From: [Clostridium] scindens ATCC 35704
GTDB taxonomy: Bacteria; Bacillota; Clostridia; Lachnospirales; Lachnospiraceae
Reading direction: 5' to 3'
NCBI RefSeq assembly: GCF_004295125.1
Contig: NZ_CP036170.1
Span: 1,545,501 to 1,609,500 of the forward strand
DNA: 64,000 bases
Positions 35,572 through 45,085 of the stretch are shown in pieces (position 1 is the first letter of the stretch; every line of letters starts with the position of its first letter). The notes beneath the pieces were generated by a model. It worked only from the letters and a program-made list of their open reading frames with translations, was not told the DNA's origin and made no database searches. A program made the position numbers and the translations under genes.

Positions 35572-36828
35572 GTGAGAGAATATCAGTATGATGTTGTGGT
35601 GGCAGGCGGCGGCGCAGCCGGAGTGGCGGCTGCAGTAGGCGCCAGAAAGGCAGGAGCCAGAACTCTTTTGGTGGAAAGGAATCCCTATCTCGGAGGCGAG
35701 GCTACCCATTCCGGGGTAGCGGCCTTTTGCGGATTCTATACATGCGGCGGCAACCCTGTGAAGGTGGTGGACGGAGTTGGCGGGCTGGTTTTAAAGGAGA
35801 TGGAGCGTCTGGGGCCAACCCTGGATTATATCGTATCTCCGACCGGCAACAAGAATATTAATTTCCAGCCGGAATATCTGAAATGCGCGCTGGATAATCT
35901 GGTGAAGAAAGAAGAAGTGTCCTGCTTCTTACATACAAGAATCATCGCGGCCAAGGCGGAAGACGGACGGATATGCGCAATCATCTGTTCCGACGATGAA
36001 GGCGTATTTTCCGTGGAGGCCTCCTGCTTTGTAGATGCGACAGGGGACGCGAACCTGGCCCATCTGTGCGGTGCAAAAACCGTGTGGGGGGATGCGCAAG
36101 GCCATGTCCAGGCCGCAACCCTTCCGTTTCGCCTCAGCGGCGTTGACACGTCCTGCGATATGTCTCCTGCCGCAGTAGAAAAGGCTATTGTGAAGGCCAA
36201 GCAGGAAGGGATTCCGTATTTGACCAAAGAAAAAGGGTTTATTCTAAAAAAAGAGAATTCCGATACGGTAGTGGTACTTCTCCCCAGCGTTATCCCAGAA
36301 GGCTTAGACGCTGAAAAACTGACTGCCATAGAGCAGGATGCCAGAAGACAGGTCCTCTATTATGTACAGGCTTTACGAAAGTATATGCCTGGAATGGAGA
36401 ATTGCGAGTTAGCGGTAATAGGGCCGGCGGTAGGCTATCGGGAGACCAGAAGAATGGCCGGAAAGGATCAGATAGCCACGGAAGACGTCCTAAGAAGGCG
36501 TAAGCGCGAGGACGGCGTGGCAAGAGGAGGCTGGAAGCCGGAGATCCACAAGGATGTCAACAAGATGGCAGATTATATAGAAGTAAAAGAAGGAAGTTAC
36601 TTTGACATCCCGATCGGCGCGCTTCAATCAGTAAATATTGAAAATCTGTATGGAGCCGGAAGAATCGTATCATCACAGGAAGAAGCGTTTGCGGCAGTGC
36701 GCGTTATGGGCACCTGCTTTGCCACCGGACATGCGGCTGGCGTTGGAGCGGCAGTACAGGCCGGGACTGGGCAGGCAGATATCGAAGAGATACGCAGGGA
36801 ACTAATGGAACAGAATGCATTGATATAG
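35572..36828 (+). CDS. FAD-dependent oxidoreductase (FAD_oxidored type)
   Basis: 418 residues with a GTG start behind GGGAGGAAC. The Rossmann start VVVAGGGAAGVAAAVGARKA binds the ADP part of FAD and LLVERNPYLGGEATHSGVAA is the next flavin contact. VDATGDANLAHLCGA and the C-terminal NLYGAGRIVSSQEEAFAAVR are typical of PF12831. No second redox domain is seen. Together with an acid importer and a chorismate mutase it may oxidise or reduce a cyclic carboxylate; the substrate is inference. Confidence 0.85.
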   Translation: MREYQYDVVVAGGGAAGVAAAVGARKAGARTLLVERNPYLGGEATHSGVAAFCGFYTCGGNPVKVVDGVGGLVLKEMERLGPTLDYIVSPTGNKNINFQPEYLKCALDNLVKKEEVSCFLHTRIIAAKAEDGRICAIICSDDEGVFSVEASCFVDATGDANLAHLCGAKTVWGDAQGHVQAATLPFRLSGVDTSCDMSPAAVEKAIVKAKQEGIPYLTKEKGFILKKENSDTVVVLLPSVIPEGLDAEKLTAIEQDARRQVLYYVQALRKYMPGMENCELAVIGPAVGYRETRRMAGKDQIATEDVLRRRKREDGVARGGWKPEIHKDVNKMADYIEVKEGSYFDIPIGALQSVNIENLYGAGRIVSSQEEAFAAVRVMGTCFATGHAAGVGAAVQAGTGQADIEEIRRELMEQNALI

Positions 36829-36853
36829 ACAGATGGATTAGGGAGGGAACAGT

Positions 36854-37414
36854 ATGACGTTAGACGAGATCCGTGTACGGATAGATGCAATAGACACGCA
36901 GATGAAGCCATTATTTGTAAATCGTATGGAATGCGCGGCACAGGTGGCGGCAGCAAAGGCGAAGACGGGAGGAGACGTATTCGTATTAGAACGCGAACTG
37001 GCCATTATCGAAAAACGCGCATCTGATATTGACGCTGATATCTACGATGAATATGTAGCATTTCTTAGACACATGATGAGCGTAAGCAGAAGATATCAAT
37101 ATGGGATTCTTACGGATATGCAGGAGAGAGTCCTTAAGGACGCGCTTGAAGAGTCCGGGTTTGACGGGGGCAAGCCTCATGATCAGGTAGAGATTTCATT
37201 TACCTGTAAAAAAGAAGCAAGCGATCTTAACCTGTTTATGAATATGATCAGACTGAATAAGGTAGAGATAGACGGTATGAATCTTACGTCAAAAGACGCC
37301 GTTCAGACGATTGATATGACACTTGACGGCAATATTCATGACGGCAATATGAAACGCCTGCTCTGCCAGATTGGAAAAGAGGCAGATGGATTCAAAATCC
37401 GGGATTTAAAGTAG
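36854..37414 (+). CDS. Chorismate mutase (AroQ type) with extra C-terminal domain
   Basis: 186 residues. Residues 1-85 form the AroQ helical fold: LDEIRVRIDAIDTQMKPLFV, RMECAAQVAAAKAKTG and the last helix VAFLRHMMSVSRRYQYG, with the Arg, Lys and Glu of the active site in place. A C-terminal part of about 90 residues (VEISFTCKKEASDLNLFMNM) looks ACT-like. There is no dehydratase or dehydrogenase domain. It is 25 bases after the oxidoreductase gene in the same operon. It converts chorismate to prephenate if classical. Confidence 0.8.
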   Translation: MTLDEIRVRIDAIDTQMKPLFVNRMECAAQVAAAKAKTGGDVFVLERELAIIEKRASDIDADIYDEYVAFLRHMMSVSRRYQYGILTDMQERVLKDALEESGFDGGKPHDQVEISFTCKKEASDLNLFMNMIRLNKVEIDGMNLTSKDAVQTIDMTLDGNIHDGNMKRLLCQIGKEADGFKIRDLK

Positions 37415-37641
37415 TATCCTGCCGTATCTACGCAGCGTAGGTTGTAAGTAAAAAACTCCTGAATTAAGATAAAGACAGCGAAAGAAAGGAGCAAATATAT
37501 GAACTACGTTGTTAGAGTACGCTTGAAATAGCCAGCCTAAGACCAACAGAAACAGCTAATCTCAGTCCATTAGAAAAAGCCATTACCGTATGGTTTCATA
37601 CTCTATAATGGTGTTAGCCAATGCACCATGAAAGGAGAAAC

Positions 37642-37968
37642 ATGAACGAAATCAACAACAGTAATGACTTGCAATCTATCATAACACAAGCCTTTGAAGA
37701 AATGAAGTCAGAACAGGCAGACAGGTTCGACATCAATAAAATCAATCTTGCTGAACTTGAACGTCGCACTGGTCTGACAAGAGCCCAATTACGGCGGTTA
37801 AAAAAGAATAATTTTCAGGTAATACCGCATGCACTTACCGGAAGAAAGGCTGATACTACAATCATTTCAGGTTATTCCGGTGTGATCGATGACCTTCTGA
37901 AAAAAGGAGTATCTAATTCAGAAGTTATTCTTGAAAGGATCCAGGAACAGGTGTTTATTGTAAAATAG
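37642..37968 (+). pseudogene. IS21-family transposase (IstA) N-terminal fragment
   Basis: About 108 residues: MNEINNSNDLQSIITQAFEE, INLAELERRTGLTRAQLRRL and ITGYSG-like GVIDDLLKKGVSNSEVILER match the helix-turn-helix start of IS21-type IstA proteins. The DDE catalytic domain and IstB are absent; the frame ends IQEQVFIVK. AAAGGAG precedes the start. The element's ends are not recognisable. Confidence 0.75.
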
Positions 37969-38116
37969 AATTACCGAAAGTTGCAAACGGGAATTGGAGA
38001 ATGTTACATCTCCAAATTGGAGAAAGTTGCAAGGCATTCGCTAGAAGCTCTCAGGAACGGTGTAGCGCTTGAGTGGCAGCCACCAATTATTCCGCCGATG
38101 CGGATTATGACTGTGT

Positions 38117-38686
38117 TGAGGCCTGGAGTATTTGGATTCGAAAAACTATGACGGTTTGATCCTTGATATTATGATGCCAAAGCTGGATGGCATCTCCGTA
38201 CTGAAAAAAATAAGATCCGAAGGAAATTCGATTCCGGTGCTGATGCTTACCGCCAAATCCGAGATAGATGATAAGGTGCTGGGATTGGACTGCGGTGCGA
38301 ATGATTACTTAACGAAACCTTTTAATACAAAAGAGCTATTGGCACGGATTCGGGCGATGACGCGCAGAAAATCTGAGCAGATGGATTCGAAGGTGAAATT
38401 CGGCAATGTTGTGTTAGACCGGTCCACTTTTGAACTTTCCTCACTCTACGGAAATTTCCGGTTGGCAAATAAAGAATTTCAAATGATGGAAATGATGATG
38501 ATGAATCCGCACAACGTCATTTCAGCAGACCATTTTCTGGGAAAGGTTTGGGGATATGACAGTGATGTGGAAATTAATGTGGTGTGGGTGTATATTTCTT
38601 ATTTGAGGAAAAAGTTGACGGCGCTTCATGCAGATATACAAATAAAAGTACAGCGAAATGCCGGCTATTCATTGGAGGAGATGTAA
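38117..38686 (+). pseudogene. Response regulator lacking its N-terminus
   Basis: A stop stands just before GLEYLDSKNYDGLILDIMMP, so the acidic pocket strand of the receiver (first 40 or so residues) is lost next to the IS21 scrap. The remainder is normal: phospho-acceptor Asp in LDIMMPKLDG, LTAKS, NDYLTKPFN, and a complete winged helix to the end. Without the pocket it cannot be phosphorylated normally. A TTG at 38132 could still start a 184-residue DNA-binding protein. Confidence 0.75.
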
Positions 38687-39873
38687 TGCTGCAGAAACTT
38701 AGAATTAAGTTTGTCGCATTAGCGATGTGCGTACTGTTTATTGTACTTGCAATCATTATCGGCACAGTAAACCTGCTGAATTACCGGCACATAGTGACTT
38801 CTTCGGACAGCACTTTAGAAATCCTGATGGAAAATGACGGCAAATTTCCCGATGCATTTGGTATGAGAGGCAAGCCTTTTCGCAGGATGGAATCCGCTGA
38901 AATTCCATTTGAAACCCGTTTTTTTACAATCCGGCTGGATAAAGGAGAAAATGTTCTATATGTGGATACGATGAAAATTGCCGCTATTACAGAAGACGAT
39001 GTGGTCAGTTATGCGAAACAGGCTCTCAATTCAAAAAAGGACAGGGGATTTATCGGCGATTATCGATATGCGGTACAGGAAAAACCAACAGAATATTTAA
39101 TTGTGTTTCTGGACTGCGGCAGGCTGTTAAATGCAGTAAAATCCTTTTTGATGATCAGCGCAGGAATCTCGCTTGCGGGATACGGTATTGTTTTCGTTTT
39201 CCTCTATATCTTTTCAGATCGAATTGTAAAGCCGATTGCTGACGGTTATGAAAAACAAAAGCAATTTATCACCAATGTCGGACACGACCTTAAGACGCCG
39301 CTTACAATCATAGATGCGGATACAGATATTCCGGAAATGGATTATGGTGAAAATGAATGGTGTCAGGATATAAAAAAACAGACGAAAAGGCTTACCGGAC
39401 TGATACAGGAACTGATATTCCTCTCGCGCATGGAAGAAAAAGGGAATCAGTTCCAAATGATTGATTTTCCGATATCCGATATCGTAAGCGAAACAGCACA
39501 GTCTTTTGAATCTCGTGCGCTTACGCTGGAAAAGAATCTTGTTATACAAGTAGAACCCTTTCTGTCCTATTGTGGTGACGAAAAGTCTGTTCGGCAGCTG
39601 GTAACGATTCTATTGGACAATGCGTTGAAATATTCTGATGATAGGGGAAGTATTGTGCTTTCTCTTACGAAAACAGAACGCATTCTTCGATTGACGGTGG
39701 AAAATACTTGTCCGCCGATTGCGGCAGAAGATATGAAATACCTTTTTGACCGGTTTTATCGTACGGATAAGTCAAGAAATTCTCAGACCGGCGGATATGG
39801 AATAGGATTATCTGTTGCAAAGGCCATTGTGGAAGCGCACAAAGGCACAGTGAAAGCTATAATGGGCTCATAA
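38686..39873 (+). CDS. Sensor histidine kinase, slightly shortened at the C-terminus
   Basis: 395 residues from an ATG overlapping the regulator's stop (TAATG), after GGAGGAG. Two membrane helices (about 9-29 and 155-180) enclose a sensor domain. The H-box is QFITNVGHDLKTPLTIIDAD; ATPase boxes are TILLDNALKYSD and TGGYGIGLSVAKAIVEAHKG. The usual last strand is cut at VKAIMGS. Its partner regulator is broken, so the pair is probably non-functional or signals elsewhere. Confidence 0.75.
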   Translation: MLQKLRIKFVALAMCVLFIVLAIIIGTVNLLNYRHIVTSSDSTLEILMENDGKFPDAFGMRGKPFRRMESAEIPFETRFFTIRLDKGENVLYVDTMKIAAITEDDVVSYAKQALNSKKDRGFIGDYRYAVQEKPTEYLIVFLDCGRLLNAVKSFLMISAGISLAGYGIVFVFLYIFSDRIVKPIADGYEKQKQFITNVGHDLKTPLTIIDADTDIPEMDYGENEWCQDIKKQTKRLTGLIQELIFLSRMEEKGNQFQMIDFPISDIVSETAQSFESRALTLEKNLVIQVEPFLSYCGDEKSVRQLVTILLDNALKYSDDRGSIVLSLTKTERILRLTVENTCPPIAAEDMKYLFDRFYRTDKSRNSQTGGYGIGLSVAKAIVEAHKGTVKAIMGS

Positions 39874-39943
39874 ATTAAGACACTTTTTGCCGGATCTTAA
39901 CCGCATATATGATAAAATGAAAACAATCTCAAGGAGACGCATC

Positions 39944-40999
39944 ATGAGAAAAAATTTGATCCGCAATATAGGAATTTCAGTAGGAATATTTACACTTGCT
40001 ATTGCAGGAAGCAGGATTCTGCAGATACTTGATGTACAGAAATACAGTACAACGGTTTTCATTTTTGCAGTCTTTCTGATTTCTCTTTGTACAGACGGCT
40101 ATGTGTACGGCGTGCTTTCCGCATTTGCCGGAATGCTGATGGTTAATTACGCTTTTACATATCCGCTTCTCCAGTGGGATTTCATTGCTACAGAGAATGT
40201 GATTTCAGCGTTTATTATGATCATCATTGCTATACTTACCGGAACGTTGACCACTAAGCTTAAGGCTCATGAAGCAATAAAAGCGGAGAGCGAACGAGAG
40301 CGTATGAGAGCGAATCTGCTGCGTGCCATTTCCCATGATCTTCGCACACCGCTTACGACGATCTACGGCGCAAGTTCTGCCTTGCGCGAGAAGGGGGACA
40401 GCCTTTCAAAGGAACAGCAGGATACGATTCTTAAGAGTATACAGGAAGATTCCAAGTGGCTGATCAAGATGGTGGAGAATCTTCTTTCCATTACAAGAAT
40501 CGGCGACGGGCGGATTAAGATCATTAAGACGCCGGTAGTTCTCGATGAACTGATCGACTCGGTCATGACAAAATTTAAGGCAGGATATCCTGACCGGGAT
40601 GTTCAGGTTCATGTGCCGGATGAGATTATTATTATTCCGATGGATGCGATTTTGATCGAGCAGGTGCTTGGAAATATATTAGAAAATGCGGTTATACATG
40701 CAAAGGGAATGACCAGACTGTCTTTGAACGTATTTTCATTAGGTAATAAAGCGATATTTGAAATAGAAGATGACGGCTGCGGTATTAAAAAAGAGCGGCT
40801 GAATCATATATTCAAAGGAGATTATGAAGTGTTGGAAAGCAGTTCCGACAGCCGCAAGAAGAATGCGGGAATAGGATTGTCAGTCTGTGCAACGATTGTC
40901 AAGGCGCACGGCGGAGAGATCAGCGCGGAAAATAAAAAGAGCGGTGGTGCGGTATTCCGTTTTGAACTCGAGAAGGAGGAAATGACTGATGAAGAATAA
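39944..40999 (+). CDS. Short KdpD-like sensor kinase
   Basis: 351 residues from ATG 39944, with AAGGAG nine bases before. It has the DUF4118 four-helix membrane block of KdpD (about 10-110) but lacks KdpD's N-terminal cytosolic and USP domains. The H-box is LLRAISHDLRTPLTTIYGAS; ATPase boxes are VLGNILENAVIHA, EDDGCGI and NAGIGLSVCATIVKAHGG. It overlaps the KdpE-like gene by eleven bases. No kdpFABC pump genes follow. Confidence 0.9.
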   Translation: MRKNLIRNIGISVGIFTLAIAGSRILQILDVQKYSTTVFIFAVFLISLCTDGYVYGVLSAFAGMLMVNYAFTYPLLQWDFIATENVISAFIMIIIAILTGTLTTKLKAHEAIKAESERERMRANLLRAISHDLRTPLTTIYGASSALREKGDSLSKEQQDTILKSIQEDSKWLIKMVENLLSITRIGDGRIKIIKTPVVLDELIDSVMTKFKAGYPDRDVQVHVPDEIIIIPMDAILIEQVLGNILENAVIHAKGMTRLSLNVFSLGNKAIFEIEDDGCGIKKERLNHIFKGDYEVLESSSDSRKKNAGIGLSVCATIVKAHGGEISAENKKSGGAVFRFELEKEEMTDEE

Positions 41000-41687
41000 C
41001 AAATACAAGATTCTCCTTGTGGAAGATGACGGTAATATCAGAACCGTAATTGCCGCACTTCTGGAAACTTCGGATTATCAGGTGATACAGGCAGAGACAG
41101 GAGCGATGGCAGAAACTTTGTTTTCCTCTTATCAGCCGGATCTCATCATACTGGATCTGGGACTTCCGGATATGGATGGAATGGAATTTATTTCTTTTGT
41201 AAGAAAAGAATCACTGACACCGGTTATTGTCCTTTCGGCAAGAACGAATGATGATGATAAAGTGCGGGCGCTGGATGAAGGAGCCAACGATTATGTGACA
41301 AAGCCTTTCAGTTCGGCAGAACTTCTTGCACGTGTCCGTACAACGCTTAGAAACTACAGACACAGTTCTATAGAAGGAAAATTTCCGGGAGGAAAATTCA
41401 AACTTCGTAAGATGGAGATAGATTATGATGCGAGACAGATATTTGTCTGTGGAGAAGAAATAAAATTGTCGCAGACGGAATATAATATCGTGGCATTACT
41501 ATCTGAACACTGTGGAAAAATGATGACGTACTCATCTATCATAAAGGCAGTGTGGGGCTATTCGAATGAAGGCAGTACGAAGAAACTGCAGGTGAATATG
41601 GCAAATATACGAAGGAAGTTTGGTGTGAAGCCGGGTGAGAGCTGGTACATTACCAATGAACTGGGTGTCGGCTACCGTATGAGCTGA
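40989..41687 (+). CDS. KdpE-like response regulator
   Basis: 232 residues with VEDDGNIR, LIILDLGLPDMDG, LSARTND and NDYVTKPFS in the receiver, then an OmpR-type winged helix ending NELGVGYRM. It is closely related to the regulator at 46592. The transporter gene 62 bases downstream is the most likely target. Confidence 0.92.
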   Translation: MKNNKYKILLVEDDGNIRTVIAALLETSDYQVIQAETGAMAETLFSSYQPDLIILDLGLPDMDGMEFISFVRKESLTPVIVLSARTNDDDKVRALDEGANDYVTKPFSSAELLARVRTTLRNYRHSSIEGKFPGGKFKLRKMEIDYDARQIFVCGEEIKLSQTEYNIVALLSEHCGKMMTYSSIIKAVWGYSNEGSTKKLQVNMANIRRKFGVKPGESWYITNELGVGYRMS

Positions 41688-41698
41688 TAACAAAGGAT

Positions 41699-41722
41699 AA
41701 TAACAACAAAAGTTGTTGTTAT
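41699..41722 (+). repeat. Hairpin between regulator and symporter genes
   Basis: AACAAC-AAAA-GTTGTT with flanking A/T repeats. It lies in the 62-bp gap and may be an attenuator or a regulator site. Confidence 0.4.
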
Positions 41723-41748
41723 AGATAATGCGATAGGAGGGAAATTAT

Positions 41749-43143
41749 ATGGTAGAAACAATTCAAACAGTTGTACAGACGATCAATGCTTATCTCTCAG
41801 ACTATATTCTTGTATTCTTGCTGATCGCAGTAGGTCTTTGGTACACAATCAAAACGGGGTTCGTGCAGGTACGTTATCTTGGAGCGGGTTTAAAGAAAAT
41901 CTTCGGAGAACTTTCTTTCAAGGGTGGAGATCACGGCGGCGGAATGAGTTCATTCCAGGCAGTAGCAACAGCTATCGCGGCACAGGTAGGTACAGGCAAT
42001 ATCGTGGGTTCTGCAGGAGCTATCTTAACAGGTGGTCCCGGGGCAATCTTCTGGATGTGGGTTATCGCGTTCTTCGGTATGGCAACAATCTATGCAGAAG
42101 CAACATTAGCTCAGAAAACACGTGTAGTTGACAAAGACGGCAACATTCAGGGTGGTCCTGTTTACTACATAACAACAGCATTTAAGGGTGGCTTAGGAAA
42201 ATTTCTTGCAGGATTCTTTGCAATTGCAATTATCCTTGCACTTGGTTTCTTCGGATGTATGGTACAGTCTAACTCTATCGGGTCTACGATCAGCACAGCG
42301 TTTGGAGCTCCGTCATGGATCGTTGGAGCTGTATTAGTCATCATCTGTGCATTTATTTTCATAGGCGGTGTATCCCGCCTGGCATCTGTTACGGAGAAAC
42401 TTGTTCCGATTATGGCGCTCATATTCTTACTTGGCGGACTTGGAGTCCTTGTTGTGCGTATCGCTTACATTCCGGAAACATTCGGTTTGATTTTCAGATA
42501 TGCATTCCAGCCACAGGCAATCATCGGTGGTGGATTTGGTGCGGCCATTAAGATCGCTGTCAGCCAGGGCGCAAAACGTGGTCTTTTCTCGAACGAAGCA
42601 GGTATGGGTTCTACACCACACGCACACGCGCTTGCTCAGGTTAAGAATCCTCATGAACAGGGTATAGTTGCCATGGCGAGCGTATTTATTGATACGTTTA
42701 TCGTATTAACATTAAATGCATTAGTAATTATCTCAACATTATATGCAGGAAATGGTCCTTTGGCAAACGGATACACGGGAGACGTAGTAAATACACTGAA
42801 CAATACAAACCTTGCGCAGACAGCATTTGGTTCTGTATTTGGCGAGAGTATGGGCAACATGTTCGTAGCAGTATGCTTATTCTTCTTTGCATTCTCTACG
42901 ATCCTTGGATGGAATCTTTTCGCAAAAGTGAACGTAATTTACCTGTTTGGCAGGAAAGCACAGATTCCGTTTATGCTGATTGCATTAGTATTTATTTTCC
43001 TCGGAACAATCGCATCAAACTCTTTAGTTTGGGATCTTTCCGATATGTTCAATCAGCTGATGGTTATCCCGAATGCCCTGGCATTATTTGCTCTGACAGG
43101 CGTAGTAGTCAGCAGCTACAAAAAGGATACAGGAAGAAAATAG
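41749..43143 (+). CDS. Alanine/glycine:cation symporter (AGCS family)
   Basis: 464 residues, about eleven membrane helices. Hallmarks are VATAIAAQVGTGNIVGSAGA (first binding loop), GGPGAIFWMWVIAFFGMATI and RGLFSNEAGMGSTPHAHA. AGCS proteins import small neutral amino acids with Na+ or H+. TAGGAGGG precedes the ATG. The gene follows a KdpD/E-like pair, an arrangement that suggests ionic or nutrient control of this carrier. Confidence 0.95.
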   Translation: MVETIQTVVQTINAYLSDYILVFLLIAVGLWYTIKTGFVQVRYLGAGLKKIFGELSFKGGDHGGGMSSFQAVATAIAAQVGTGNIVGSAGAILTGGPGAIFWMWVIAFFGMATIYAEATLAQKTRVVDKDGNIQGGPVYYITTAFKGGLGKFLAGFFAIAIILALGFFGCMVQSNSIGSTISTAFGAPSWIVGAVLVIICAFIFIGGVSRLASVTEKLVPIMALIFLLGGLGVLVVRIAYIPETFGLIFRYAFQPQAIIGGGFGAAIKIAVSQGAKRGLFSNEAGMGSTPHAHALAQVKNPHEQGIVAMASVFIDTFIVLTLNALVIISTLYAGNGPLANGYTGDVVNTLNNTNLAQTAFGSVFGESMGNMFVAVCLFFFAFSTILGWNLFAKVNVIYLFGRKAQIPFMLIALVFIFLGTIASNSLVWDLSDMFNQLMVIPNALALFALTGVVVSSYKKDTGRK

Positions 43144-43166
43144 TGAATAAATAAGCCAATTTCCGC

Positions 43167-43212
43167 AGGCGGGCAAGGATGTCCAAAAAAATCCTTTGCC
43201 CGCCTGTTTTTT
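43167..43212 (+). terminator. Strong rho-independent terminator
   Basis: AGGCGGGCAAGGAT pairs with ATCCTTTGCCCGCCT (one bulged T), followed by eight or so T. It ends the symporter gene. Confidence 0.9.
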
Positions 43213-43232
43213 TGTGTCACAGTAAAAATAAA

Positions 43233-43470
43233 CCCCCTGCTATGCAGGGGGAGGGCAGATCTTTAGATATAAGTATGAACTCCTGTGCTAGAATAAAAGT
43301 GGGTCTGCAAAACCACAAATAAAACAGCACAGGAGGTCCTAAGAATGGACGTAAATAGTTTAGCTCATACAAAATGGGAATGCAAGTATCATATCGTTTT
43401 TGCACCAAAATATCGCCGTCAGGTAATCTACAAAGACATAAAGGCAGATAAGAATTCAGAAAACATTTGA
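43233..43470 (+). mobile_element. IS200/IS605-type element remnant
   Basis: The hairpin CCCCCTGC-TAT-GCAGGGGG (43233-43251) resembles the left-end hairpin recognised by TnpA. AGGAGGTCC and ATG 43345 start a frame reading MDVNSLAHTKWECKYHIVFA then PKYRRQVIY, the N-terminus of TnpA (Y1 transposase). After about 33 residues small indels break it, and it stops at 43470. The HUH and catalytic Tyr are absent. Only the left 240 bases of the element survive. Confidence 0.8.
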
Positions 43471-43526
43471 AATCTTTTTTTATAAGATTTAACCATATAC
43501 ACCCCTGTCTATATTTTAACATAAAG

Positions 43527-43556
43527 AAAGGAACCTGTGGTCAGATTCCTTTTCGT
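43527..43556 (+). terminator. Weak hairpin, possible terminator
   Basis: AAAGGAA (43527-43533) pairs with TTCCTTT (43546-43552), followed by T-rich sequence. The remaining bases to 43733 hold no gene I can see. Confidence 0.4.
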
Positions 43557-43732
43557 TTTCCTTAAGTTTATGATGTTGGGCTAAGCCGGTGTTCTTGACT
43601 GTCTTGCCCGGTAATAAATTGGAGATGGAAAAAGCATTGCACAAATACAAAAAAGACGAAAAATGTTAAAAAGTTAACATAAAATCGTTCGTGTAACTAT
43701 GTGCAGTAATTTAATGGATTGCTATAGTAATC

Positions 43733-43763
43733 GAGCCGCCCATTACTGGACGGCTCCTTTTAT
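43733..43763 (+). terminator. Hairpin with T-run
   Basis: GAGCCG and CGGCTC are separated by twelve bases and followed by CTTTT on the plus strand. It is next to the end of the minus-strand regulator, for which it has no T-run. Confidence 0.5.
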
Positions 43764-44161
43764 GCCCGGAAGCGGTAACCCACGCCACGTATCGTTTCAA
43801 TATAGCGTGGTGCTTCCGGCTTATCTTCTATTTTCTTTCTCAGGTTCTTAACCAATCCATAGACACGGTTATTCACTTCTGCTTCCACATCCTCATAAAT
43901 ATGCTGATAAATCTGTTCTTTCGTAAATACCCGATTGGGAGATGAGGCAAGATAAAGAAGCAGGTCATATTCATATTTGGTAAGCTCCACAACCACATCT
44001 GCTCTTGTAACTCTCCGCTGAAGCTGGTCTACTTCCAGACCTCGGAATATCAACTTTTCAGAGTGTGTAATCTTCATAAACTCTATCGTACTTTCGCAGG
44101 CTAGAACTGATTTTATCTTATTCAGAATTTTCTCCTCGGAATCAGAAACTGTAAGAATCAT
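43760..44161 (-). CDS. Winged-helix regulator without receiver domain
   Basis: 133 residues. The C-terminal 100 residues form an OmpR-type winged helix (LTKYEYDLLLYLASSPNRVF, NNRVYGLVKNLRKKIEDK, ETIRGVGYRF). Only a short N-terminal stretch (MILTVSDSEEKILNKIKSVL) precedes it, so there is no phospho-acceptor. Small single-domain regulators of this kind occur in Clostridia. I do not know its target; DUF368 upstream on the same strand is a candidate partner. Confidence 0.75.
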   Translation of the reverse strand: MILTVSDSEEKILNKIKSVLACESTIEFMKITHSEKLIFRGLEVDQLQRRVTRADVVVELTKYEYDLLLYLASSPNRVFTKEQIYQHIYEDVEAEVNNRVYGLVKNLRKKIEDKPEAPRYIETIRGVGYRFRA

Positions 44162-44260
44162 TACTTTCCCACCTTATCACCTACTTTTCAAACATATCAC
44201 GTCTATCACTTTTCTTTTAAGTATTGTCATAGTTAGGAGCAGCAGCAGATAAAAAGCTTT

Positions 44261-45076
44261 TTATTTTTTATTATTTCCGCTGATATCTCCTAAATAATAC
44301 GAAAGTATAAATCCAAACACTCCAAATAAGCTTGCTTCGAACAGACTATTAGGATTATCTATAACACAACTGCTATTTAATATACTGGGGATAATTGACA
44401 AAAATAGCCCGAAAATCACGGAATAGGTTATGGTATAAAAACGATTAATTAAAAAACTCATAATTGTTGATATTATAAATGCACCAATCACAAGACCAAT
44501 CCCTGCCGGAATTAAAATCTGCATATTAAAATCAGCAATTGAACTTACATATAATTCATATAAACCGAGTGCTGACAATATGACGGCACTATCTACCCCC
44601 GGTATAATTGATGAACCAGCGACTGCCACGCCTAAAAAAATTGATTGAAATAAATTAGGATCAGTCACAACCGAAAATAAGTTTTTATTAAACGAAAACA
44701 AGAAAAATCCCAAAATCAAAGCAACAGCAACCATAACATAGTTTCTTTTTTCAAATCCATTTTTTCTTACTGATTTGTAAAAAAGCGGAACCGTTCCAAT
44801 TACTAATCCAAAAAATAAATATCTTGTTTGAAATTCATAATGTTCTAATAAAAAATCTACAACTTTACTAAAAACAAGTACACCACATCCAAATCCAAGA
44901 ACAAGCGGCATAAGAAACATACTATTTCCTTTAAAATCTTTAAATAGAGTGCTTATGGCTTTAAGAGCTTTTTCATATAATCCAAGAATCAAAAGCATGA
45001 CACTACCACTTAAGCCTGGAGCTATACCTCCTATTCCCACAACCATTCCTTTAAAAAAATCAACTAAAAATCTCAT
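44261..45076 (-). CDS. DUF368 polyprenyl-phosphate transporter-like protein
   Basis: 271 residues with about eight hydrophobic helices. The repeated motifs GIGGIAPGLSGSVMLLILGL and SIIPGVDSAVILSALGLYEL are the DUF368 signature (GxxPGxSG/D). DUF368 proteins have been shown to recycle undecaprenyl phosphate across the membrane for cell-wall synthesis. It is AT-rich like the genes around it. It starts ten bases after the trkA remnant. Confidence 0.88.
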   Translation of the reverse strand: MRFLVDFFKGMVVGIGGIAPGLSGSVMLLILGLYEKALKAISTLFKDFKGNSMFLMPLVLGFGCGVLVFSKVVDFLLEHYEFQTRYLFFGLVIGTVPLFYKSVRKNGFEKRNYVMVAVALILGFFLFSFNKNLFSVVTDPNLFQSIFLGVAVAGSSIIPGVDSAVILSALGLYELYVSSIADFNMQILIPAGIGLVIGAFIISTIMSFLINRFYTITYSVIFGLFLSIIPSILNSSCVIDNPNSLFEASLFGVFGFILSYYLGDISGNNKK

Positions 45077-45085
45077 ATAAAACGA

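Noticed and set aside
38117-39873. Intact two-component system
   Set aside because: The regulator has a stop codon before its first recognisable residue and lacks the acidic pocket; the kinase lacks its last strand.
41749-43143. Potassium transporter assumed from the KdpDE neighbours
   Set aside because: Motifs are those of the AGCS amino acid symporter family, not Kdp, Trk or Kup.
43233-43251. Hairpin as terminator of the symporter gene
   Set aside because: A better terminator lies just before it (43167-43212), and the hairpin precedes an IS200-type TnpA start at the usual distance of an element end.
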